A stretch of 64,000 nucleotides of DNA from Plasmodium brasilianum (taxonomy: Eukaryota > Apicomplexa > Aconoidasida > Haemosporida > Plasmodiidae): NCBI RefSeq assembly GCF_023973825.1, contig NC_090120.1, positions 1,265,001 to 1,329,000 of the forward strand, in the 5' to 3' direction. A program made the position numbers and the translations under genes. This document shows, piece by piece, positions 11,296 through 21,302 of the stretch. Numbering within the stretch: position 1 is the stretch's first letter; each line of letters begins with the position of its first letter. The notes under the pieces were generated by a model. The model was given only the letters and a program-made list of their open reading frames with translations. It made no database searches and was not told the DNA's origin.

Positions 11296-13317
11296 ATGAA
11301 TCAAAGTTCTGATAGTAAGAGAAGAAGGATAGATAGTGATATTAAGAATGAGGGAGGAAAAAGCACTTACGTATTTGATGATTTTAATAAAAATGAACTG
11401 GTAGCTTCATCCAAAGGAAAGGAGGGAATGAGAGAAGTACCTAGTAATGCACATAATCTTTCCAGAGAAAAGAATGCAAATGGAATAGAGGAAAACAGCG
11501 AATGTGCAGATAAAAAGAGCAAAGATAAGGAAGCGTACTATAGCAACAATGCTATTGATACGAGTGAGCAAAATAAAGAAGCCCTCAATAACAGCATCGG
11601 TGCTAAGAGGAATAAACTAAATAAACATAAAAACAAAAATAAAAACGAAAGAAAGTTAAATAATTATATAAAAAATGAATTAATAGTTGAGAAGGACGAA
11701 GAAGACGAACAGGTTGATGAAAAGGGCATTTGCTCGTATAGTATTAATAAAGATAAAAGTAGACAATCAAAGCATTATTTAATACAAAATTTACAAGATA
11801 AGAGTGCACTATTAAATGATCTCACTATGATTGAAGAAAATAAATTGTATGTTAAAAATGTAAAAGAAAATATAACAAAAAAAGATTTAGAAGAATATTT
11901 TGCAAATATTGATGGATATGTAGAAACAAGAATTGTATTTAATAATTCAGGAGTATCTAGAAGATTTGCTTATATAGAATTTGATAGCAAAGAAAGTGCA
12001 AATAATTTTATAAATATGTTACAAGATAGCAATGTAAAAAATTATAAAACTTTTACCATAAAAAATGTAAATCTGTATACATCGATATCTAAACCACAGA
12101 AAACCTTATATGAAGAAAAAAAGCTATTCATGAAATTTACAAAATGCGATATTCAAAATGAGGAAAACTTAAAAGAAAAAATTTTACACTTTTTTTCGAA
12201 TCATTCTGTTAGAGTAACTGATATTAGGCTTCTGGGGGAAGGCGTTGACAAGTAAGCACCGAGGCATCGGACCAAGCGATAAAATTCGCGTGCCCAATGA
12301 AGAGCTGATCGTCGATGTGTACGTGAGTGTGTACGTGAGTGTGTATGTACATATATACACATAAGTGTATATGTCTACGTACTTATAGGTACATATATTT
12401 ATATACATATACGTTTGTGTATTTATGTACATATACGTTTGTGTATTTATGTACATATACGTTTGTGTATTTATGTACATATACGTTTGTGTAATTATGT
12501 AGATATATGCTTGTGCATTTACACTTATGCACATCTTTATACGTGCTGACAACTAACATCTATGTTATCATTTTTGCAATTGTTGTAGACACGGGTACCT
12601 AGAGGTGGAGGATAACGAGAGTGTTATAAAATGTGTAGAGACTATAAAAGAGTGCAGAGTAGAGGATACTCACTTTAGCTTACAGTACTGCATACCAATA
12701 ATTAAGAAAAAGATAATATATAATATAGAAAAAATAAAAGAACAAAAGGAAAAAAGTAAACAGTTGAAAGAAGAACAGAAAAGAGAAGAAAACAGCTGTA
12801 CCATTGTAGTAAAGAATTTACATTATAATACTAGAAAAAATAAACTAAAACATTTTTTTGAACAGATAGGTGAAATAGAAAATATATACTTAAGTAAGAA
12901 GGTGTCCGAGAAGAACATTAAAAGAAATAAAGGGTATGCGTTTATTACTTTTAAAAATGCTAATGATGCAACATCTTCTTTAATACTAAATGATTCTATT
13001 ATAGATGGTAGAAATATTCTAATATCTAAATTTTTTGAAGATAATAAAATTAAAAAAAATGAAACTGATCAAGCAATAATGCAAGTGGTTGGTAAGGAGA
13101 ATGAAAAATTACATGTAGACACAACTGAAGAACACATACAAAAAAAAAAAAATCCATATATATATTATAAAAAGGAAATGGCTACTCAAGAAAAAAAAAA
13201 AAAAAAAGAATTAATTTAAGTAAGTCCATTAATACTAATGTACCAGTGGACAAAAGGACGGATGAAACAACGGGTCCCATGACAAACGAAGATTTTAGAA
13301 AACTTTTTTTTAAATAA
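11296..13317 (+). CDS. PRP24: PRP24/SART3-like U4/U6 snRNP assembly factor (RRM protein)
   Basis: Two exons, 11296-12251 and 12589-13317 (donor AA|GTAAGC, acceptor TTGTAG), give about 561 residues. After a charged N-terminus, RRM1 (about 183-255) has RNP2 LYVKNV and RNP1 RFAYIEF. A divergent RRM-like unit starts at KLFMKF and spans the intron. A further RRM has IVVKNL and KGYAFITF (exon 2). The frame then breaks at the 17-A run 13191-13207. In the frame one extra A would give, it continues to 13317 and ends in MTNEDFRKLFFK, very like the C-terminal LSm-binding box of Prp24/SART3 (yeast SNDDFRKMFL type). Prp24/SART3 anneals U4 to U6 snRNA and docks on the Lsm2-8 ring. Without frame repair the protein stops at 13219 and lacks this tail. 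Family assignment rests on multiple RRMs plus the tail. Confidence 0.82.
12395..12492. repeat. 24-bp minisatellite in PRP24-like intron
   Basis: About four copies of a 24-bp unit (TTTATGTACATATACGTTTG plus TGTA) lie within the single intron of the PRP24-like gene. It is intronic, so translation is unaffected. Confidence 0.85.
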
Positions 13318-13408
13318 TTTTTTTTTTTTTTTTGTAATGTATCATAAGTTTATCCGCTTAAAAGAGTGTACGTGAGTGGGTGTATGAACGCTTATATATA
13401 CGTAGGTA

Positions 13409-13477
<69 letters not shown>

Positions 13478-13598
13478 GTATGTAAAGATTTGCATATGTA
13501 TGGACTTTCGTGAACCTGTATAGCACTATAAGAAGGTAACGTAAATGAATTTTCTTCTTCTTTTTGCACTGTTTGATTTTAGCTTTGCCATTTTACGG

Positions 13599-14270
13599 TT
13601 AGCACATTCGAGCAAGAGCTCTAACTTTCCTTTTGTACTCGTTTAGATTGTTTTTTAATTGTACCTGTAAATGCAAGAAAACATGAGCGTTTATATGTGC
13701 GCACGAAGGTACACACATATATGCATAACTGTATGTATGTGCCATTTTTGCACATTAACTGGGTAAGTGCATACGTATATGTATATATTTATATATATTT
13801 ATATATTTATATACAGATATATAGACATAGATATCTATATGTATAAGCTTAAGTATAAGCTTATGTAAATGCATATGTGTCTGTGTATGATCCGAACGCA
13901 TATAAACACTAAGAACATATTGCATGTAAAACGAATAAGGAAAATTACATATAAACACTTGCACATTTTAACAAAAATATTCTTGTTTTATTCATAAATA
14001 AGGAGAAAAAATAAAATAAAATAATAATATACTTATATATATGTGTACATATATCGAGGATACATATACCGTGCATGAACAAAATAAACAGCCTTGTGAA
14101 ATAGAAAACGTACCGCGGCATCTACATTAGCAGGGGATTCTAGATTGGGTTCATTTAACATTGAAATTACACTAATTAAAATACCTTCAACTGACCATAT
14201 TGGTCTCCATCTCTCTTCTGGCTTCTCTTGTTCATTGTATATGTCAACTCCTGTTTTGTTTAAAATACGA

Positions 14271-14304
<34 letters not shown>

Positions 14305-14868
14305 CGAACATCAGGTAAATCTGTATTAGTATATGCACACATAAGTGCATAAGTATGTGCGTAAATACTTGTATATGTGGTGCTATCCATATCTCTATTT
14401 TATAAAAGTTTTTAGTGTATGTCTATAGTTATTTCCATACCAGGGGGATGCAATATACTTATGCATACTCTTCCATCGGGAAAAACTAAATTGGGAAAAG
14501 TCGAGTAGTGCTGTACATATGGAGTTACACATGTGTATATATGTATGTGCACTAATGTACGAGTAGGTGTGTATTCGAATCTATGTAGTTCTACATAGAT
14601 GATACCCCCTTCTAATATGGGTAAATATATGTACAGAAAGTAATGCACAATATTCGCAAAAAATTTTAAACCATTTGGATGCCACATTTCTTGAGTGAAT
14701 TTCATTTGAGGTGGATGGTTCGGAAAATCCGAAGGAAATGAGAGGGTAGCATTGTATATACCTCCTACAATAACAAAAAGGAAAGGTTCGTTTACTCTCA
14801 TGCATCCGACCCACTATCACATAAGCATATTTACACATGTATGTATGTATATGTACATATATCTACAT

Positions 14869-14904
<36 letters not shown>

Positions 14905-16022
14905 GTAGATAGACGTACATATAGATGGATTCACATAGTACATTACAATGGTGCGCAAAAGGCTATTTGTTTATTTTTGTTCCCAGTATTTTCAACAGGG
15001 AAAAATGAAATGAATAAACAAATATATGGATGGATGGACGGAAGCATGGATGGATGGACGGAAGCATGGATGGATGGACGGAAGCATGGATGGATGGACG
15101 GAAGCATGGATGGATGGACGGAAGCATGGATGGATGGACGGAAGCATGCATGAATGGATGGATGGAAGCATGAATGGATGGATGGAAGCATGGATGGATG
15201 GATGAGCATGGATGGATGGACGGAATGGATGGATGGACGGAAGATGGATGATGGAAGCATGGATGGATGGACGGAAGCATGGATGGATGGACGGAAGCAT
15301 GGATGGATGGATGAATGGATGGACGGAAGCATGAATGGATGGATGGAAGCATGAATGGATGGATGGAAGCATGAATGGATGGATGGAAGCATGAATGGAT
15401 GGATGGAAGCATGAATGGATGGATGGACGGAAGCACGAATGAATGGATGAACAAATGAATAATAATAACTGCACTGTGAAAAAATAATTTTCATGCCTTC
15501 ATATTTTAATATATTTATATTTTTTTATATTTTTTTTTCCTTTTGCAACCTTCATATAGAGTATTTTTAGGGCCCTCAAAGCACACGTTCCATTCAAAGA
15601 AATTTGTGTCGTCTACTAGTCCGACGGAAAAACCGGCGTTATGATCTCGTGTTAATTCTGTTTTTGCATAATAAGATTGTAGTATAAATGTATTGCGTAC
15701 GCACATATGCGTAGAGTTGTAGATGTAAATGTACATATATATACACATGTACACAAGTTGCACTGGGTGCATTTGAACATGTGTAGAATATGGGAAAAGA
15801 TTAGCATACATATAAAAAAAAATATATATATAAAAATACAAACACATAAAAAATACACCTATGTATTATATATATATATTATATATATATTATATATATA
15901 TATATTCACTTATATCAAATTAATGTTCAAAAGAAAAATAGATTACACGTAAAAAAAAAAAAAAAAAAAAAAAAAATACCTAGAAATTGCTTTTTTAGGA
16001 GTTCCCTAGCTATATTTGTCAT
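13599..16022 (-). CDS. Ubiquitin-conjugating enzyme E2, UBE2G2/Ubc7-like
   Basis: I reconstruct six exons on the minus strand: 16022-15980, 15657-15550, 14764-14672, 14485-14441, 14250-14114 and 13664-13599. All joins are phase-consistent with GT/AG ends and give 163 residues, the normal length for this E2 class. Landmarks in order are an N-terminal helix ([20 protein letters not shown]), TNFFEW, the HPN motif (MWHPNVFPDGR), the catalytic cysteine in [12 protein letters not shown], the acidic-loop insert before [11 protein letters not shown] typical of the G2/Ubc7 class, and the C-terminal helix ending RALARMC. E2s of this class work with membrane RING ligases in ER-associated degradation; that role here is inference. 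Intron 2 (14765-15549) carries a 20-bp minisatellite array. The gene is convergent with the PRP24-like gene. Confidence 0.93.
15025..15450. repeat. 20-bp GC-richer minisatellite in E2 intron
   Basis: Roughly 20 copies of a 20-bp unit (TGGATGGACGGAAGCATGGA), with truncated copies near 15190-15250 and ATGAATGG variants on the right. It lies wholly inside intron 2 of the E2 gene. Both strands are open in several frames, producing 'HPSIHASI'-type pseudo-proteins that are not genes. Confidence 0.95.
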
Positions 16023-16066
16023 TTTGTTTTTTTTTTTTTTTTTTTAAATAAAAAAATATCTTTTTA

Positions 16067-16102
<36 letters not shown>

Positions 16103-18056
16103 AAAAAAAAAAAATACAGTGTGTATCTTTTTTTTACACAAATACAATATTCTTTTTTATGGGAAAAAATCTATAAATATATTGCTCTTCTTTTTTTCCA
16201 AAAAATGGATTGGTGAATTGCCAAAATGCCCCTACCGAATTTATGCTTAAAAGAACTATAGATACAAACATATATAAAACATATATTTTAAGAAGAATAC
16301 ATATAATATGTATATACACAAAATACATGAAGCCTGTGTTTATGAATTGCTGCTATTTGTAATTTAAATATGGAACTCCTCAAAAAAAATTTTTAATTTC
16401 TTAAGTATTTTAAATAAACTGAGAATGAAAAACTAAAAAGGTGTCCCACTTGGTTTATATCTCACTCTATCTATATGCTTACAAATTTTAAATAATTTAT
16501 AATTTTTCCACTTTGTTTATGTACGTATGTATATATATACTACCTATGTTTATACGTACGTATATCCTTACATTTATCTATGCTTGTTTTTTTTCTCATG
16601 TTATATTATTATATATACCACTTTGTATTTTTTTTTTTTTTTTTTAAGGCAAGGTATTTTTTTTTCTTTTTAAAAAAAATTAATCAAATAGATAAAAAAA
16701 AAAAAAAAAAAAAAAAAAAAAGAAAAAGAAAAAGATGTAAAAATACATAATTAAAAAAAAAAATAAATGAATACCATAAAATAAAATATAATAAAATTAC
16801 AGTTTCCTACCTTTCACGTAATTGTAAGCATTGGGGGAAATAAAAAAAAAGGAAAAAAAAAAGAGAATGTTATAGTTTTTCTGTTCCTTCACACTATATA
16901 ACACTCTTTCACTGATATATTTTTACGTGTAAAATTAAATTAATTTTATATATGTTGTACATTCTAATAATAATAATGATAATAATGATAATAATGATAA
17001 TAATAATGATAATAATGATAATAATAATGATAATAATAATGATAATAATGATAATAATGATAATAATGATAATAATGATAATAAAAATATTAATAACAAC
17101 AAATTAAAGGGAAACAAATTTGAAAAAAAATTATCTTTGGGCGTTAATTATAAAGCTGTTTATGGTTATACAAAATATGTGTACGTATAGCGTAGTGTAG
17201 CGATAGGTGCTATTTTGATCGTTCATTTAAATTTATTATTTTTTTTTTTTTTCGTTCTTTTATTTATTGTGCGTTAGTATGAGTACAATTTTCGCTGTTT
17301 CATACAGTTATTTCTTTTCTTTACCTTATCTCTTTTAATACTCCGATAAATTTTTATGAATTTAACTTAATTGCTATGATATATTTCTTTGAGTCAAGTT
17401 GGCTTGGTTTTTGCTTGTTATAAAAGGCCAAGGCCGCTTAAGATATGCGTATATACTTATGTACATATATCTACACCAAAGTATACATATCTACAGCTAA
17501 GTATATATATCTACAGCTATGTATACACATCTACAGCTAAGTATACATATGTACACCTAAGCACACGTACGTACATACTCAATTGTTCGTGTGTGAATAT
17601 ATTTACTCATTTCTGTTACCTTTTTGTGTTCGGGTAAAGGAAGTTTTATTCTATGAATGTATAATTACGATTTTTTATAAAAGCTTAGGCATTGCAAAAA
17701 AAAAAAAAAAAAAAATGCTGGCATAATGATTGTCATGATGAACTGTTGATTTAGTTTTTTTTTTTTTTTTTTTGGAGTACCCCCAAGGAGATAAAAAACA
17801 AATTAAAAATTAGCAAATTCTGTAATCAGCCATATAACACACTGAGTTATACTCTTCTTCTGAATAAGCATAAGCATCAAAAGTAAAACATATAAATAGA
17901 CGTGAAACTACGGAAACCACATAACTCGAACATACCGACATAAAAGGATATAAAAAAAAAAAAAAAAAAAAAAATCAAAAGGAACAAATAAAAATATGTA
18001 CAGGCTGTTTTAGTAGCGTATAAAAATTTTTATAAATGTATCATCCACAGTAATGA
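16023..18056. other. Intergenic region with A/T homopolymers and repeats
   Basis: The region upstream of the E2 start codon is dense in poly-A and poly-T (for example about 16071-16100 and 16694-16721). I found no supported gene. A short frame at 17389-17637 consists partly of a CTACAGCTAAGTATACATAT-type repeat (about 17456-17560). An (AATAATGAT)n tract is listed separately. Confidence 0.6.
16964..17092. repeat. AATAATGAT trinucleotide-based repeat
   Basis: Irregular tandem AAT and GAT triplets run over about 125 bp. No initiating frame or splice context supports coding, so I treat it as an intergenic microsatellite. Confidence 0.8.
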
Positions 18057-18446
18057 TTAAAAAATGGTTTCGCGTATTCCTGCAAAAGTGGAAAAAAAGG
18101 CAATATTATATTCATTTATTGCAAACATTATATATATGTGTATATATATATATATAATACATATACATATACAATTACATTTACGCACATAGAAGTGCAT
18201 GCCTTCAGAGTTATTCTCCTACAAAGTTTAACCAAAAAAAAAAGAAAAAAGATAAATTCGTATACTTCCTAGGGTATACATATAATACCATTTTATACAA
18301 AATAATTTACAAGGGAAATTTTTCTAACAGCATATTCATTAGGATGTTTCTGAAATGAATCGCAGTTCTTTTTTTTTTTTTTTTTTTTCTTTTAAAAGAC
18401 TCATTGCTCGAACGGAAGCATCGTTCACAACAAGTAAAGAATTCAT
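18057..18446 (-). CDS. Tentative small spliced gene of unknown function
   Basis: On the minus strand I can chain three exons, 18446-18311, 18218-18185 and 18079-18057, with donors GTAAAT and GTAAAT and acceptors TTTGTAG and TTTGCAG, ending at a TAA. The product would be about 65 residues: MNSLLVVNDASVRAMSLLKE, a Lys run, then CDSFQKHPNEYAVRKISL, ENNSEGMHFYV and RIRETIF. The Lys run is encoded by a 20-A homopolymer (18069-18088 region of exon 1 at + strand 18369-18388). The two halves are in register only if the run has 19 or 22 A. I do not recognise a family. Exon phase agreement and protein-like composition are the only support. It could be part of a longer gene. Confidence 0.4.
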
Positions 18447-18604
18447 AAAAGCTTTACTCTAGTATATTGAATAGGCAATATTTTTTTTTTTTTTTTACAT
18501 CGTTTTCCACTTCAAAGCACTTGTTAGCCTCAACTTAGTAATACACATAAGTAATTTTTATAACACCAAAAAAATGATGAAAAAAAAAAAAATTAAATAA
18601 AATA

Positions 18605-18722
18605 AAAGGATGGATAGATATATAGATATCTAGATAGATATATAGATAGATAGATAGATAGATATATAGATATCTAGATAGATATATAGATATATAGATA
18701 GATAGATATCTAGATAGATACA
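18605..18722. repeat. GATA/TATC-like microsatellite
   Basis: Tandem AGATAGATATATAGATATCT-like tetramers span about 115 bp between the small gene and the LSm gene. Confidence 0.85.
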
Positions 18723-19167
18723 CTTTTACCGTCATAAATACCAAAAATTACAGACAGATGGGAAATAAAAATATGCATCTAAGTTGTTCTACATTATTAT
18801 AACTCCCTTGAACTACAAAAAAAATGAGAAAATTTGACAAGTAAAAATAAGAAAATTAATAGTAAGCTATTAATCTGTACAGATACAATTTGAGCATTTG
18901 GGTGTTTGTCCCTCATGTGTTTATATGTGTTTTTATGTAAAATAGGAACTCATGTTTATGCTAGTGTCTTATTGTTTTATTTTTTTGATATATGCATTGT
19001 TTTTTTGTTTTTTTTCGCTTACTAAAATTATGCAAAAAATGTAAGCTACGAATTGTATAAAATCATATTTCCCTAATGATAATTTTATGTTCCTCATTTT
19101 TATAAATGGTAAATAAGAAGTTATACAGAATAAACAAAATAAAAAAAAAAAAAAAAAAAAGCAAAGG

Positions 19168-19300
19168 AATGGAATGCAAAGCAAAATAAAGCAAAATAAA
19201 GCAAAATATAGCAAAATAAAGCAAAATAAAGCAAAATAAAGCAAAATAAAGCAAAATATAGCAAAATATAGCAAAATAAAGCAAAATAAAGCAAAATACC
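19168..19300. repeat. 10-bp GCAAAATAAA minisatellite
   Basis: About 13 copies of GCAAAATAAA, some with TATA in place of TAAA. It is intergenic and yields 'FCFILLYFAL'-type false frames on the minus strand. Confidence 0.9.
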
Positions 19301-19794
19301 ATATAACAAGTAAATTATATGTCAAAATAAACTGTAATAAAATAACATAAAACAGAATAAAACAAAATATAATATAAAATAACGAAGTAGTTGAATGTTC
19401 ACGTTTGAACTATTAAATATTTTATTCATTCTCTTACACACTTTTATAAACATATTTTTTTTTAACTTGTGCCATATTCATTTTTACTTCTTTTATAACC
19501 AGTTTATATATGTTTTTGTACTATAAGCTCATATTCATTATTTTTATTTTCATTTTTAATTTATTTATTTATTTATTTATTTATTTTTTTATTATTATAT
19601 ATATTTTTTTTTTTTTTTTTACTTATTTTTTGTATCAATGGCATATTCTTTTTTTAATACGTTTTATTTAATCCACGCTTTCATCTTTGTTCTTTTCTTC
19701 TTACTACTCGTGCAGAACACAACTGCTTAAATTTGAAAGTAAAAAAATAGCCAGTAGAGAATATGTTTTAAAAAAAAAAAAAAATTAGAACAGA

Positions 19795-21302
19795 ATGAAT
19801 CGCGACAAACTGAAATACAATAAAATGAATTACAACAAATTTGAATGCGCCAATACGAATTATGGGAAAATAAATTACAACAAAATGAACTTATTTTGTG
19901 AAAACTTTGACATGAATTACGTTTTAGACGAATTAAAAAAAAATTTTGATAAGAGAAAACACCTTATGTGTGATATCAACGATTACATATTATCATCAGA
20001 AAAAAAAAAAAAGACTTGAATAAATATGAAGAAAATTTAATTGAGAAGCAGACCAAAATTTTAACACATACAAAAACGAATTACAAAAAACTGAATAACA
20101 TAAATTATGTAAAATACTATTTACCTTACTGTATTCAGCCCAAAACAAACAACACCAATATGTGTCTACGCAAAAACAGCTATCTAAAAAATAGCAAGAA
20201 ACAAAGTACTACACTACAGTTACTTATCCTTTTTGATATTATACAAAATGTTATGGAAAATGTGCATGAGAAATTGCCATAATTCGTTTAGGCATATATG
20301 TATGTATGTATGCATGCATGTATGGTTGTGCAAAATTAAAATACAGAAATATACCCCCCCCTTTCTAAACATTTTTAGACATTTTGCGAGAACTCAACAT
20401 TAAAAAGAAATTGACCGAGTACAAAATTGATCGTTTTATAAAAAAATACACAGGTTTGTTTTCTTATCCTTCATTTGTAATTCATTTAGTTTGTATTTTT
20501 CACTCATTATTTTATGATGACCATATCCTGTGCTTCTTCCCCATTTTTCACATTTTGCTTGTCCTTGTTTTTTTCTTTTTCTCTAGGAAAATTTAAAACG
20601 AAAAGTATTCTTCATAAGCAAATTTCAGAGATATATAAGGAAAAATGTAAAATTGAAATATGTATAAAAAATAAGAAAAATAGCATGCTAAATTTTAATG
20701 TAGCAATAGGACATATTGCTTTTTTTGATTATAAGGAGAACATTCTTCTTGAAAATGTTACGTTCGTTGTAAGGCGGAAAAAATATATATATATATATAT
20801 ATATAAAGCTTTACTGCATTTTGTATTTTTTATATATTTAATTTAAATCATTTTTCATATTAAAAATATTGGACGTCCGCTTTTTTCATTAATTTCCACC
20901 ATCTTTTTTTTTTTTTCTCACCGTTATATAATTGTACTACCTTATTTTACTTCTATTTTCATTTGTTTACCACATGTTTGTTATTTTTCATTTTTCTTAG
21001 AATAACTCAAATGAGAAAAAGCTTCCTTGGATTTTTATTCAGTTAAAGCAACAAAAGGGGGGAAAACAACAAATAGGGGGAATGCATTTCCAACTGAAAT
21101 GCATGCATATATGTGTACACGTGTGTTTTATTATTTTATTGTGCATAATTTAATTATTTTGTTATATTTTATTTAAGTTTTATTTTATTTTATTTTATTA
21201 TTTTGTAGTATTTTAAGTTTTATTTTATTTTATTACGTTTTATGTTTTCTTTTTTTTATTAACAGGTCAAGCAGTATTATGTTTTTCAAAAAAATAGCCT
21301 AA
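19795..21302 (+). CDS. Sm-like (LSm) domain protein with N-terminal extension, possibly LSM11-like
   Basis: I reconstruct five exons: 19795 to about 20205-20261, 20379-20453, 20587-20768, 21001-21041 and 21266-21302. Exons 2-5 join in phase with GT/AG ends. Exon 1 breaks frame at a 13-A run (20000-20012); one more A joins SSEKKKK to DLNKYEENL. The donor of exon 1 is unsettled, since the obvious GT sites do not match the phase of exon 2. The C-terminal half looks like an Sm fold: helix SILHKQISEIYKEK, Sm1 (CKIEICIKN, then GHIAFFDYKENILLENVTFV, compare 'G.l.afD.f.Nm.L.dv'), then Sm2 (LPWIFIQSSSIMFFKK, compare 'IRG..I.yi'). The helix-plus-Sm1 pattern resembles LSM11, but a U7 role is not established for this lineage. 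Binding of RNA within a heteromeric ring is the family expectation. Confidence 0.62.

Larger units (their letters stand above)
18447..19794. other. Intergenic region
   Basis: Holds a GATA-type microsatellite and a 10-bp minisatellite (listed separately), T-runs at about 18480-18494 and 19606-19620, and the T-rich upstream region of the LSm gene. No gene is seen. Confidence 0.6.

Noticed and set aside
13191..13207. Programmed ribosomal frameshifting as the default explanation for poly-A frame breaks
   Set aside because: No conserved slippery-plus-structure element is visible and the breaks recur in unrelated genes, so homopolymer miscounting is the simpler explanation.
14943..15494. Three overlapping minus-strand frames of 160-183 residues ('HPSIHASI')
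   Set aside because: They are translations of the 20-bp minisatellite, which lies inside an intron of the E2 gene defined by good flanking exons.
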